Of a stretch of DNA of 38,616 bases, positions 16,256 through 25,234 are shown one piece after another. Every line of letters begins with the position of its first letter. Position 1 is the first letter of the stretch. The notes beneath the pieces are model-generated. The model was not told the origin of the DNA. It ran no database searches and was given only the letters and a program-made list of their open reading frames with translations. Location: contig WHTV01000032.1 in NCBI GenBank assembly GCA_009377535.1, positions 1 through 38,616 of the forward strand, given 5' to 3'. Source of the DNA: Kiloniellaceae bacterium. Lineage in GTDB: Bacteria > Pseudomonadota > Alphaproteobacteria > Kiloniellales > Kiloniellaceae. The position numbers and the translations under genes were made by a program.

Positions 16256-19101
16256 TCCGCCGCCGGCGCTACCCGGTAGTTCTCCACCGCCAGCCTGTGG
16301 TAGCGCTCCTGCCAGTCGGACGGCTGGTTGGACCTGGTCGCCTGCACCGCCGTCACCTTGTACTCGGGGCAGTTGGTCGCCCAGTCGGAATTCTCCGTGG
16401 TGATGACGTTGGCGCCGCTCAAGGGGTGGTGGAAGGTGGTGTAGACGACGCCCTGCGGCATGCGCTCGGAGACCGCCGCCATCAGGGTGGTAGCGCCGAC
16501 GCGGCTGGCGATGGTCACCCTGTCGCCGTCGGCGATGCCGCGCTCCTGGGCGTCGAAGGGATGGATCTCCAGGATGTCCTTGTCGTGCCAGCGCGAATTC
16601 TCCGTGCGGCGGGTCTGGGCGCCGACGTTGTACTGGCTGAGGATGCGGCCCGTGGTCAGGATCAGCGGGTAGTAGCGCGAGGCGCGCTCTTCCGTCGGCA
16701 CGTACTCGGTCAGCATGAAGCGGCCCTTGCCGCGCACGAAGCCGCCGACGTGCATGATCGGCGCGCCGTTGGGGAACTGGTTGTTCACCGGCCACTGCAG
16801 CGATCCGGCTTCGTCGAGGCGCTTGTGGCTCACGCCGCTGAAGGACGGTGTCAGGCGGGCGATCTCATCCATGATCTCGCCGGCCGTCTCGTAGTGCATG
16901 GGGTAGCCCATGGCGGCGGCGAGGCGGCAGACCGCCTTCCACTCGGACATCCCGTTCTTCTCCTCCATGACCGGACGGACGCGGTTGATGCGGCGCTCGG
17001 CGTTGGTGAAGGTGCCGTCCTTCTCCAGGAAGGAGGTACCGGGCAGGAAGACATGGGCGAAGGCCGCCGTCTCGTTCAGGAAGAGGTCCTGGACGACGAC
17101 GCATTCCATCGCCTCCAGGCCGGCCTGGACGTGCTGGGTGTTCGGGTCCGACTGGGCGATGTCCTCGCCCTGGATGAAGATGCCCTTGAAGGTCTCGTCG
17201 ACCGCGGCGGCGAGCATGTTGGTGATGCGCAGCCCCGGCTCGTCCAGCAGCGGCACGCCCCAGGCGTCCTCAAAGAGCTTGCGCGTCTCCACCTCGCTGA
17301 CGTGGCGGTAGCCTGGGAACTCGTGCGGGAAGCTGCCCATGTCGCAGGAGCCCTGCACGTTGTTCTGGCCGCGCAGCGGATTCACGCCGACGCCCTCGCG
17401 GCCGATGTTGCCGGTCGCCATGGCGAGGTTGGCCATGGCCATGACCATGGTCGATCCCTGGGAATGCTCGGTGACGCCGAGGCCATAGTAGATCGCCGCG
17501 TTGCCGCCGGTGGCATAGAGCCGCGCCGCCTGGCGCAGCAGGCCCGCCGGCACACCGATGTTCTCGGCCAGGGCCTCGGGCGAATTGCGCTCCTCGGCGA
17601 CGAAGGCGCGCCAGCGCTCGAACTCGGCGGTCTCGCAGCGCTCGGCGACGAAGTCCTCGTTCACCAGGCCCTCGGTCACGATGACATGGGCCAGGGCGTT
17701 CATCACCGCGACGTTGGTGCCGGGCCTGAGCTGGATGTGCTGGGCTGCCTTGATGTGCGGCGTGCGCACCAGGTCGATGCGGCGCGGGTCGACGACGATG
17801 ATTTCGGCGCCCTGGCGCAGCCGCTTTTTCATGCGCGAGGCGAAGACCGGATGCGCGTCCGTCGGGTTGGCGCCGACCAGCAGGACGACGTCCGCCTTCT
17901 CCACCGACTTGAAGTTCTGGGTGCCCGCCGAGGTGCCGAAGGTCTGCTTCAGGCCGTAGCCGGTCGGCGAATGGCAGACCCGCGCGCAGGTATCGACGTT
18001 GTTGTTGCCGAAGGCGGCGCGAATCATCTTCTGCACGACGTAGACCTCTTCGTTCGTGCAGCGCGAGGAGGTGATGCCGCCGATCGAATCCTTGCCGTAT
18101 TTGGCCTGAATCGCCTTGAAGCGCTCGGCGGCGAAATCGATCGCCTCGTCCCAGGAGGCCTCGCGCCAGGGGTCGGTGATCCTGTCGCGCACCATGGGCC
18201 TCAGCATGCGGTCCTTGTGGGTGGCATAGCCCCAGGCGAAGCGGCCCTTCACGCAGGAATGCCCCTCGTTGGCGCCGCCGCCCTTGGCCGGCACCATGCG
18301 CACCACGGTGTCGCCCTGCAGCTCGGCCTTGAAGGAGCAGCCGACACCGCAGTAGGCGCAGGTGGTCAGCACGGAGCGGGTCGGCGTGCCGTGCTCGACC
18401 ACCGACTTCTCGACCAGGGTCGCCGTCGGGCAGGCCTGCACGCAGGCGCCGCAGGAAACGCAGTCGGAGGAGAAGAAGTGGTCCATGCCGGCGCCCGGCG
18501 AGACGCGGCTCTCGAAGCCCCTGCCCTCGATGGTCAGGGCGAAGGTCCCTTGCGTCTCCTCGCAGGCGCGCACGCAGCGCGAGCAGACGATGCACTTTGA
18601 GGGATCGTACTGGAAGTAGGGGTTGGAGACGTCGGCGGCGACCTTGTGGCCCTCGTCGAAGTGGTTCTCGCCCTTCATGCCGTAGCGCACCTCGCGCAGG
18701 CCAACCGCACCGGCAGTGTCCTGCAGCTCGCAGTCGCCGTTGGCCGCACAGGTCAGGCAGTCCAGCGGGTGGTCGGAGATGTAGAGCTCCATGATGCCGC
18801 GGCGCAGCTTCTCGATGCGCGGCGAGTTGGTGGTCACCTTCATGCCCGCGCGCACCGGCGTGGTGCAGGACGACGGCGTGCCGCGCACGCCCTCGATCTC
18901 CACCAGACACATGCGGCAGGAACCCCAGGATTCCAGGCTGTCGGTGGCACAGAGCTTGGGCACCTCGCGCTCAACCAGGGCGGCGGCGCGCATGACGGAG
19001 GTGCCCTCCGGCACCGTCACCGCGACGCCATCGATGGTGAGGGTGACCTCGGCGCCTTCGCGCGCCGGGGTGCCGTAGTCGGTCTCGGGATGCAGGGTCA
19101 T
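16252..19101 (-). CDS. fdsA: NAD+-dependent formate dehydrogenase alpha subunit FdsA (Mo/W-bis-MGD)
   Basis: The 949-residue catalytic subunit oxidises formate to CO2. An N-terminal ferredoxin-like [2Fe-2S] region (C51, C62, C65, C79) is followed by a NuoG-type His-ligand cluster segment (HPLDCLTCAANGDCEL), two [4Fe-4S] motifs (CIVCSRCVRAC and CVSCGACVQAC), and the molybdopterin oxidoreductase part with a further cluster CAYCGVGCSF. The metal-ligand Cys is C376 in RVCHSPT, with Cys rather than selenocysteine. It sits ten bases after fdsB. Domain order and length are those of the cytosolic FdsABG enzyme. Confidence 0.97.
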   Translation of the reverse strand: MTLHPETDYGTPAREGAEVTLTIDGVAVTVPEGTSVMRAAALVEREVPKLCATDSLESWGSCRMCLVEIEGVRGTPSSCTTPVRAGMKVTTNSPRIEKLRRGIMELYISDHPLDCLTCAANGDCELQDTAGAVGLREVRYGMKGENHFDEGHKVAADVSNPYFQYDPSKCIVCSRCVRACEETQGTFALTIEGRGFESRVSPGAGMDHFFSSDCVSCGACVQACPTATLVEKSVVEHGTPTRSVLTTCAYCGVGCSFKAELQGDTVVRMVPAKGGGANEGHSCVKGRFAWGYATHKDRMLRPMVRDRITDPWREASWDEAIDFAAERFKAIQAKYGKDSIGGITSSRCTNEEVYVVQKMIRAAFGNNNVDTCARVCHSPTGYGLKQTFGTSAGTQNFKSVEKADVVLLVGANPTDAHPVFASRMKKRLRQGAEIIVVDPRRIDLVRTPHIKAAQHIQLRPGTNVAVMNALAHVIVTEGLVNEDFVAERCETAEFERWRAFVAEERNSPEALAENIGVPAGLLRQAARLYATGGNAAIYYGLGVTEHSQGSTMVMAMANLAMATGNIGREGVGVNPLRGQNNVQGSCDMGSFPHEFPGYRHVSEVETRKLFEDAWGVPLLDEPGLRITNMLAAAVDETFKGIFIQGEDIAQSDPNTQHVQAGLEAMECVVVQDLFLNETAAFAHVFLPGTSFLEKDGTFTNAERRINRVRPVMEEKNGMSEWKAVCRLAAAMGYPMHYETAGEIMDEIARLTPSFSGVSHKRLDEAGSLQWPVNNQFPNGAPIMHVGGFVRGKGRFMLTEYVPTEERASRYYPLILTTGRILSQYNVGAQTRRTENSRWHDKDILEIHPFDAQERGIADGDRVTIASRVGATTLMAAVSERMPQGVVYTTFHHPLSGANVITTENSDWATNCPEYKVTAVQATRSNQPSDWQERYHRLAVENYRVAPAAE

Positions 19102-19111
19102 GGGCTTGTCC

Positions 19112-20662
19112 TCACTCGGCCGCGAGCCGCGGCGCGCGGTCGAAATCTTCCGGGAAGAGACGGAGGGCGGAAAGCACGGGCATCGGCGTCAGGCCGCCCA
19201 TGGCGCAGAGCGAACCGTCGCGCATCAGCTCGCAGAGGTCGTCGATCAGCGCGATGTTCCGGGCGACGTCCTCGCCGCGCAGCACCTTCCCCACGGTCTC
19301 CTTGCCGCGAATGGCGCCGATGCGGCAGGGCGTGCACTTGCCGCAGCTCTCGATCTCGCAGAACTCAAAGGCGAAGCGCGCCATCTCCGCCATGTCGACG
19401 GTCTCGTCAAAGATCACGAGGCCGCCGTGGCCGAGCATGGCACCGCCCTCGGCCAGGGCCTCGTAGTCGGCCGGCAGGTCGAGCATGTCTTCGGAAATAT
19501 AGGCGCCCAGGGGGCCGCCAAGCTGCGCCGTGCGGAACGGCCGGCCCGAGGCGGTGCCGCCGCCGAAGTCCTCGATCAGTTCGCGCAGGGTGACGCCGAA
19601 GGCCTTCTCCACCAGGCCGCCGCGCTTGATGTTGCCGGCCAACTGGAACGGCTGGGTGCCGCGCGAGCGGCCCATGCCGAAGTCGCGGTAGAAGGCGGCG
19701 CCCTTGGCGAGGATGATCGGCACCGAGGCCAGCGTCAGCACGTTGTTGATGACGGTCGGCTTGCCGAACAGGCCGGCAATCGCCGGGATCGGCGGCTTGG
19801 CGCGCACCGTGCCGCGCTTGCCCTCCAGGCTCTCCAGCATGGAAGACTCCTCGCCGCAGATGTAGGCGCCGGCGCCCTTCCGGACGTGCAGGCGGAAGGC
19901 GCGGCCCGAACCGCCGACGCTGGCGCCCAGCCAGCCGGCCCGCTCCAGCACCTTCACCGCCGCCTCCATCTGGCTGACGGCGCGCGGGTATTCGGAGCGG
20001 ATGTAGACGTAGCCCTCGGTGGCGCCGCTGGCGAGACCGGCGATGATCATGCCCTCGATGAGCATGAAGGGATCGCTCTCCATCACCATGCGGTCGGCGA
20101 AGGTGCCGCTGTCGCCCTCGTCGGCGTTGCAGCAGACGTACTTCTGCGGGCCTGGCTGGTCGTGCACGGTCTTCCACTTGATGCCGGCCGGGAAGCCGGC
20201 GCCGCCGCGCCCGCGCAAGCCGGACTCGGTGACCTCCTCGCAGACCGCCGCCGGCTCCATGATGAGCGCCTTGCGCAGCCCGGCGAGGCCGCCGTGGGCC
20301 TCGTAGTCGGCGAGGTCGAGTGGATCGGTGATGCCGATGCGCGCGAAGGTCAGGCGCTCCTGGTTCTTCAGGTAGGCAATGTCCTCAGTCGGCCCCAGGC
20401 ACAGCGGATGCGCACCGGCGACGACAAGGGCATCCATCAGCCCCGGCACGTCAGCGGCGGCTACCGGGCCGTAAGCGACACGGCTGGCCGTGGTCATCAC
20501 CTCGACCAGCGGCTCCAGCCAGAAGAGGCCGCGCGAGCCGTTGCGGATCAGCTTGAGATCGAGGCCGCGCGCCCCCGCTTCCTTCAGAATCGCCGCGGCG
20601 GTCTCCTCGGCGCCGACGGACTGGGCGGCGGAATCGGCGGGAACGTAGACGACGATACTCAT
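19112..20662 (-). CDS. fdsB: NAD+-dependent formate dehydrogenase beta subunit FdsB (NuoF-like, NADH/FMN site)
   Basis: The 516-residue protein has a short thioredoxin-fold N-terminal part (fused NuoE-like remnant, residues 1-90), the FMN/NADH region with GRGGAGFPAG (151-160) and CCNADEGDSGTFADR, and the C-terminal [4Fe-4S] ligands C440, C443, C446 and C486 (ESCGKCTPCRIG). It passes electrons from FdsA clusters through FMN to NAD+. ATG 20662 overlaps the fdsG stop. A longer open frame upstream is a shadow of fdsG. Confidence 0.96.
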   Translation of the reverse strand: MSIVVYVPADSAAQSVGAEETAAAILKEAGARGLDLKLIRNGSRGLFWLEPLVEVMTTASRVAYGPVAAADVPGLMDALVVAGAHPLCLGPTEDIAYLKNQERLTFARIGITDPLDLADYEAHGGLAGLRKALIMEPAAVCEEVTESGLRGRGGAGFPAGIKWKTVHDQPGPQKYVCCNADEGDSGTFADRMVMESDPFMLIEGMIIAGLASGATEGYVYIRSEYPRAVSQMEAAVKVLERAGWLGASVGGSGRAFRLHVRKGAGAYICGEESSMLESLEGKRGTVRAKPPIPAIAGLFGKPTVINNVLTLASVPIILAKGAAFYRDFGMGRSRGTQPFQLAGNIKRGGLVEKAFGVTLRELIEDFGGGTASGRPFRTAQLGGPLGAYISEDMLDLPADYEALAEGGAMLGHGGLVIFDETVDMAEMARFAFEFCEIESCGKCTPCRIGAIRGKETVGKVLRGEDVARNIALIDDLCELMRDGSLCAMGGLTPMPVLSALRLFPEDFDRAPRLAAE

Positions 20663-21162
20663 TCCTGAGCCTCCCCGACGATGCGGTCGAGCTTCCCGGC
20701 GTCGAGACGCCCGTGCAGGCGTCCGTTCACCATGGCCGCCGGCGCGCAGGCGCAGTTGCCCAGGCAGTAGACCGGCTCGATGGTGACGCCGGCTGTGGAG
20801 GTATCGCCCAGCGCGATGCCGTGGCGCCCGCAGATTCGCTCGATGAGAGCCATGGCGCCCACCGACTGGCAGGCCTCGGCGCGACAGACCTTCACCGTGA
20901 CGCGGCCGGCCGGCGCGCGGCGGAAGTCGTGATAGAAGGAGAGAACACCGTGCACCTCGGCGCGCGACAGGTTCAGCACCTCGGCGATGACCGGCACCGC
21001 TTGGTCGTCGACGTAGCCGAAGCGTTCGTTGAGGGCATGCAGGATGGGCAGCAGCGCCCCCTCCTGCCCCTTCAGCCCTTCGGCAATCGCGCGCACGAGT
21101 CCGGCATCCCCAGCCCTGGCATCCCGGATTATCGATCTCTCGTCTGATGGTTGTGTTTTCAT
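20659..21162 (-). CDS. fdsG: NAD+-dependent formate dehydrogenase gamma subunit FdsG (NuoE-like)
   Basis: A 167-residue thioredoxin-like [2Fe-2S] protein with ligands C93, C98 (VCRAEACQS) and C133, C137 (YCLGNCAC), plus the helical LLPILHALNERFGYV domain. It is the small electron-transfer subunit paired with FdsB. Starts at 21162 (MKTQPSDE), 21171 and 21198 are all in frame; none has a clear ribosome-binding site and I prefer 21162 for length relative to the family. It is the first structural gene of the operon, 78 bp after the LysR gene. Confidence 0.93.
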   Translation of the reverse strand: MKTQPSDERSIIRDARAGDAGLVRAIAEGLKGQEGALLPILHALNERFGYVDDQAVPVIAEVLNLSRAEVHGVLSFYHDFRRAPAGRVTVKVCRAEACQSVGAMALIERICGRHGIALGDTSTAGVTIEPVYCLGNCACAPAAMVNGRLHGRLDAGKLDRIVGEAQE

Positions 21163-21217
21163 GGACCGCATGATGGGCGCCCATGAAATCGCCTTCAAAC
21201 GAGTTTTTTCTCTATCT

Positions 21218-21236
21218 TAATCGAGATAATCGATTA
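21218..21236. promoter_or_regulatory. Putative LysR-type operator before the fds operon
   Basis: In the 78-bp gap between lysR and fdsG, TAATCGA is repeated at 21218-21224 and 21227-21233. The second copy lies in the perfect palindrome TAATCGATTA (21227-21236). The stretch is AT-rich and suits a LysR-family binding site; binding is inferred. Confidence 0.4.
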
Positions 21237-21240
21237 CTGA

Positions 21241-22152
21241 TCAACTCTTGCGAGGCTTGATCTCGGTCTCCAGGTCGCGCGCCTGGACCGATTTCACGAA
21301 GGCCTCGACCAGCGGCGGGACCGGGTTCTGGCGGCGCACCGCCATGCCCATGGCGAAGTGCCGCTCCGGCTCGACCAGCGGCAGCGCAAGCATGCCCGAC
21401 GGCGTGCCGAACAGCCACAGCAGGTTGTAGGGCAGCACGCTGGACCAGCCGGCGGTGCGGATGTGTGAGCAGAGCGTCAGCACCGAGTTGGTCTGGGCAT
21501 GGACGTGCGGCGCGCAGCCGACCGAGGCGAAGACGCTGTTGAGGATGCGCCGGTTCTGCATGTCCGGCGTCAAGAGGCAGAGCGGCGTCTCGGCGACCTC
21601 GCGCCAGGTCACGGTCTTGCGCCCGCGGAAAGGCCCGCGCGCCGGCGTCAGCAGAATGTAGCGCTCGGCATAGAGCGGGTACGTGCTGACGCCGTGCAGC
21701 GGCTCGCTGTCCAGGTAGGTGATGCCGACGTCGATGACGAAGTCGTCCAGCATGCGCTGGATCTCGTCCGAGGTGCGCGACAGGATCTGGAAGGTGACGT
21801 TGGCATGGGCTTGGCTGAAGGGCGTGGTCAAGAGGCCGATGGTCGGCAGTGCCGAAGGCACCACGCCGAGGCCCAGCTCGCCGGAGAGCTCGCCGCGCAG
21901 CAGACCGATCTGCTGGTCGAGCACCGCGCGCTCGGCGACCACGCGTGTCGCCCAGCCGAGCAGCACCTTGCCCTCGGCGGTGAAGCCCTTGAAGCGCTTG
22001 TCGCGCTCGATCAAGGGCGCGCCGATCTCCGACTCCAGCTGGCGGACTGCCGCGGAGAGCGTCGACTGGGTCACGTGGCAAAGCTCAGCCGCCCTGCCGA
22101 AGTGCTTCTCGTGGCCGAGCGTAACCAGATAGCGAAGGTGGCGCAGTTGCAT
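21241..22152 (-). CDS. LysR-family regulator, probable activator of the fds operon
   Basis: The 303-residue protein has a LysR winged HTH at the N-terminus (HFGRAAELCHVTQSTLSAAV, RQLESEIGAPLIER) and a periplasmic-binding-like effector domain (GELGLGVVPSALPTIGLL and DDFVIDVGITYLDSEPL). It is encoded immediately upstream of fdsG in the same direction, the arrangement seen with FdsR-type formate regulators. Control of fds by formate or nitrate is inferred from position. The intervening AT-rich palindrome is a likely target. Confidence 0.92.
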   Translation of the reverse strand: MQLRHLRYLVTLGHEKHFGRAAELCHVTQSTLSAAVRQLESEIGAPLIERDKRFKGFTAEGKVLLGWATRVVAERAVLDQQIGLLRGELSGELGLGVVPSALPTIGLLTTPFSQAHANVTFQILSRTSDEIQRMLDDFVIDVGITYLDSEPLHGVSTYPLYAERYILLTPARGPFRGRKTVTWREVAETPLCLLTPDMQNRRILNSVFASVGCAPHVHAQTNSVLTLCSHIRTAGWSSVLPYNLLWLFGTPSGMLALPLVEPERHFAMGMAVRRQNPVPPLVEAFVKSVQARDLETEIKPRKS

Positions 22153-22300
22153 GGGTGCCCGCTACCTACGCGCCTGACCGCGGTCATACTGGCGAGGCGG
22201 CGCGCCTCGGCCTATGCATTCTTCTGCAAAGTTTGTCATTTTTTCCCGACGCATCATCGGCATCGCGAGCCTCGGGTGCAAGCGGCATGCATCTCAAGAT

Positions 22301-23413
22301 GGCATTGGTGCATAGATGGTCAATAATTTGGCGATAGGCGGTCAGGCCCGATTTCAGCTTGACCCGTGTGCCATGCCCCACAAATACAACACCGCTCGCC
22401 GTCATCACATCGCGAAGATGAAATTCAGAGTGACGAACTGGCCGGATTATGAGGCCGGCCTGCGGCGCCGCGGTAGCCTGACCCTGTGGGTCACGCCGGA
22501 AGCATTGGCAGGGTGGCGCGCGCCCCGGCGAAGAACACGCGGTGGCCAGCCCCGGTATTCCGATCTTGCCATCGAAACCGCCCTGACGCTGGGTTGCGTC
22601 TTCGGCCTGCGGTTGCGCCAGACCGAGGGATTGATGGGCTCAATATTTGATCTCATGGGAGTGGAGATACCCGTCCCTGATCACACGACGCTGAGCCGAA
22701 GGGCGCAGAAGGGGGCGCCATCAGCCCAAAGACAGCCTCAGTCTATCCCGGATGGTCCGCTGCATGTGCTGGTCGACAGCACGGGATTGAAAATCTACGG
22801 CGCCGGGCGATGGCTGGAGGGCAAGCATGGCGCCAGATCGCGGCGGAACTGGCGCAAGCTGCACCTGGCAGTGGATGCCGACAGCGGCGAGATCATTGCC
22901 CATGGGCTGACCGATCAGGACACGGACGATCTTTCCCAGGTGGAGCCATTGCTCAACCAGATCGACGGCGAGATTGGTCAGTTCACAGCGGACGGCGCCT
23001 ATGACGGCAAGCCGACCTACGGAAAAGTCCTACAGCACAGTGGCCTGGCAAGGGTTGTCATCCCGCCTCGTGCAACAGCGGTGGAAAGCGGTGACACCGG
23101 ACCGCCGGGTCAAAGGGACAGCCACGTCGCGGCGATCGCGAAAGACGGGCGGCTGACATGGCAGGCGGCCACCGGCTATGGCAAGCGTGCTCTGATCGAA
23201 ACCGCCATCGGGCGCTACAAGGCGCTGATCGGACGACGCTTGCGGGCACGTTCCTTCATGGCTCAGCAGACCGAGGTCGCCATCGGCTGCATCGTTCTCA
23301 ACCGCATGCTGGCATGTGGACGCCCGGAATCTGTCCGCTGCCGAGCCATGAAGGCATAAGGGCTGATATCAAAGACCGAGATGCGTCGATCTTTCGATCG
23401 CTGCACCAAAGCC
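22301..23413 (+). mobile_element. Complete IS5-family insertion sequence (IS903-like group), about 1.1 kb
   Basis: Imperfect terminal inverted repeats bound one intact transposase: left GGCATTGGTGCATAGAT (from 22301) and right, read inward, GGCTTTGGTGCAGCGAT (ending at 23413), with 14 of 17 positions identical. The GGCTTTG-type end and the transposase sequence fit the IS903 group. The nine bases flanking each end do not match, so no target duplication is visible. It separates the fds region from the heavy-metal region. Confidence 0.8.
22373..23359 (+). CDS. IS5-family transposase
   Basis: A 328-residue DDE transposase. It begins MPHKYNTARRHHIAKMKFRV (IS903-type start) and carries LHVLVDSTGLKIYG (first Asp), TADGAYDGKPTY (second Asp) and a C-terminal RYKALIGRRLRARSF block near the last acidic residue. 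The frame is intact from start to stop, so the element may be active. I chose ATG 22373 over in-frame starts near the terminal repeat because family members start with this MP(H/Y)K segment. Confidence 0.92.
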   Translation: MPHKYNTARRHHIAKMKFRVTNWPDYEAGLRRRGSLTLWVTPEALAGWRAPRRRTRGGQPRYSDLAIETALTLGCVFGLRLRQTEGLMGSIFDLMGVEIPVPDHTTLSRRAQKGAPSAQRQPQSIPDGPLHVLVDSTGLKIYGAGRWLEGKHGARSRRNWRKLHLAVDADSGEIIAHGLTDQDTDDLSQVEPLLNQIDGEIGQFTADGAYDGKPTYGKVLQHSGLARVVIPPRATAVESGDTGPPGQRDSHVAAIAKDGRLTWQAATGYGKRALIETAIGRYKALIGRRLRARSFMAQQTEVAIGCIVLNRMLACGRPESVRCRAMKA

Positions 23414-23518
23414 GCACTGGCCCCTCCTGCGGTTCGACCCGGAGGCCGACACTTGCAAGGCCCGATACATCAATCCAGGCGATCGGACTGAGCTTGAATC
23501 TTTGGGGAAGGTGGGTGG
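23414..23518. other. Short spacer between the IS and the GST gene
   Basis: I see no gene or clear signal here. A minus-strand open frame crosses it from the GST side but has no recognisable content. Confidence 0.4.
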
Positions 23519-24154
23519 TCAGCCGAGATCCGGCTCGGTTGCCTTGAAGCTCTCGATGCCGTTCATGGCTTGCCACCAATCCGACACACCGGGTATGCCC
23601 AGCAAGTGATCGGCATCAGGCGTCAACGAGATGTAGAATAGGATCGGTGCGAGAAGGTAGTCTGCAAGGCTCGGCTTGGAGCCAGCCAGCCACGCACTTC
23701 CGCCCTTGATCTCCATCAAAAGCCTCAGCAGTTTCTCGCTGTCCTCGAGGCAGGCGGCTCGCGCGTCCTCGTTCTGGCCGCCGATGAAATCGGGGAACAA
23801 ATGGTAGCCGGCGACCCCGATCAGTGCAGCATAGCCATAGCTATTGATGAGACTGATCGCCTCCGACATGCGGGCACGATCCTTTGCACTGTCTGGGATC
23901 AGCGAAGGGCCAGGCAGCGTCTCATCCAGATACCTGCAGATCGCGTCGGTCTCGCGGATCCGCATCCCGTTGATGTCAAGAACCGGAACCTTGCCGAAGG
24001 GATGTCGGGCCAGGTGCTCCGGCTGCCTCGGCTCACCCGCCAGAACGTTGACCGGCACTTGGTCATACTCGGCACCTTTGTCGGCAAGGACCATGCGGAC
24101 GGTCCGGACGTAGGTGGAGCCATCGAAGCCGTAGAGAACGGGTTTGTCAGACAC
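23519..24154 (-). CDS. Glutathione S-transferase family protein
   Basis: The 211-residue cytosolic GST fold has an N-terminal thioredoxin-like domain (LYGFDGSTYVRTVRMVLADK, PFGKVPVLDINGMRIRETDAICRYLDE) with the cis-Pro VPVL and the glutathione-contacting ETDAI motif, and an all-helical C-terminal domain with the SLADYLLAP N-capping box. It probably conjugates or reduces electrophiles with glutathione. The gene is convergent with the IS transposase and lies next to merR on the same strand. A role in metal or xenobiotic stress is only suggested by that location. Confidence 0.9.
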   Translation of the reverse strand: MSDKPVLYGFDGSTYVRTVRMVLADKGAEYDQVPVNVLAGEPRQPEHLARHPFGKVPVLDINGMRIRETDAICRYLDETLPGPSLIPDSAKDRARMSEAISLINSYGYAALIGVAGYHLFPDFIGGQNEDARAACLEDSEKLLRLLMEIKGGSAWLAGSKPSLADYLLAPILFYISLTPDADHLLGIPGVSDWWQAMNGIESFKATEPDLG

Positions 24155-24583
24155 GAAATTCTCCCCTTGATCGTTTGCTCTTCGCTTTCGCCAAAATCAG
24201 TCGGCCGGACTTGCCGACTTATGGTCGGGCAAATCGCGGGCCGTCCCGATCATCTCTGCAGACCCGCGCAAAGTCCACTTTGCACTCGCTGTACCACGCC
24301 CGTCGAGCAATTGAGACAGAAAAGGACAGCGCGCGTGGAGAGTGCAGTTGAATTTGCCGGCGAAGAATCACGCCTCGCCGCTTCTCGCGTGTGCCTACGG
24401 ACCAGCAGGTTGGGATTTCGAATCCTCCCGGGCGCCACATCGAGCCGAGTGACAATCTCGAGAAAGGTCAGCATGTGCGCCTCGTTAGACGGGGTATAGT
24501 TCCCGTCCCTTCTCCACCCGATACGGACTCTCCGCACGGGATATTGACGGAGCGCTGAGAGCACCGACAAGCGAAATGGTCCA
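24155..24583. other. Gap between GST and merR, no gene seen
   Basis: About 430 bp. Two overlapping minus-strand frames (24219-24455 and 24250-24570) have shadow-like composition and no ribosome-binding site. A short tRNA-T-arm-like string (24412-24437) is the only notable content, and its stem does not pair. Confidence 0.4.
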
Positions 24584-25042
24584 TCAAGAGCCTTGGATCG
24601 GTGAACGTGGACGGCTGCGGCTCAGAGCGCGGTCGTCATTCCGAAACAATGCATCGATCACCGGACAATCGGGAACCTCGTCGCCGACGCATTTCGAGAC
24701 CATTTCCTTCAATGTCTTCTCGAGCACCTTGAGGTCCACGATCTTCGAGCGGACGCTGCGGAGATGCGCTACGGTCCTGTCTTTGACCTCGCCGCGGGTG
24801 TAGGTCCCGCCATCGACGAGGGTCAGGAGCCCGCGGACTTCTTCCAGGGAGAATCCCAGCTCGCGGCAACGGCGGATGAAGTTCAGCCGTCGCAGCAAGT
24901 TGTCGTCATAAAGCCGGTGACCGCCCTCGCTCCGCGGCGGTGGCGGCATGAGCCCGATCTGCTCGTAATACCGGATGGTCTCGAGGTTGCAACCTGTCAG
25001 CTTCGAGACGACACCCCTCGTCAGGCGTGGGGCCTTCGACAT
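24584..25042 (-). CDS. merR: MerR-family metalloregulator of the mer operon, with an altered metal site
   Basis: A 152-residue MerR protein with a winged HTH (LTRGVVSKLTGCNLETIRYY, EQIGLMPPPPRSEGGHRLYD), a long dimerisation helix and the C-terminal KCVGDEVPDCPVID loop. Counting from ATG 25042, C118 and C126 correspond to MerR Cys117 and Cys126, but the position of Cys82 is R83 (GGTYTRGEV, codon CGC at 24794-24796). A single T-to-C change from TGC would explain it. ATG 25042 has GAGGA at good spacing; the upstream in-frame ATG 25063 does not. It is divergent from merTPBFA. It may be a constitutive repressor, respond to another ligand, or sense Hg with two thiols. Confidence 0.92.
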   Translation of the reverse strand: MSKAPRLTRGVVSKLTGCNLETIRYYEQIGLMPPPPRSEGGHRLYDDNLLRRLNFIRRCRELGFSLEEVRGLLTLVDGGTYTRGEVKDRTVAHLRSVRSKIVDLKVLEKTLKEMVSKCVGDEVPDCPVIDALFRNDDRALSRSRPRSPIQGS

Positions 25043-25072
25043 GCTCGTTTCCTCATAGTTCATCCTGTGACT

Positions 25073-25087
25073 CTGTAGAGACTACAG
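25073..25087 (-). promoter_or_regulatory. MerR-type operator in front of merR
   Basis: Perfect dyad CTGTAG-AGA-CTACAG, 30 bp upstream of the preferred merR start. Half-sites are identical to those in the merT promoter operator, which suggests autoregulation. Confidence 0.7.
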
Positions 25088-25234
25088 GATTGCGCGACCT
25101 GGCCCAAGAACCGGATCAGTCAGAGCCCGGCTCCGGACTGCCCGGGCTTCTGGGGCATGGAGGCTGTGACAGTGCGCCTGTGCGGCCGAGAAATCTCCCG
25201 ATTCCTCACGACTTCGCAGCCACGAAGAAGGGGC

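Noticed and set aside
16297-18600. Very long plus-strand open frame (over 760 codons) opposite fdsA
   Set aside because: Antisense shadow of a GC-rich gene; Ala/Asp/Gly/His-rich, no domain, while fdsA on the other strand has all catalytic motifs.
24412-24437. tRNA 3'-end-like string (TTCGAAT followed by CCTCCCGGGCGCC)
   Set aside because: The T-stem does not pair, no 5' half exists nearby, and no matching copy is seen in the window, so an attachment site cannot be supported.
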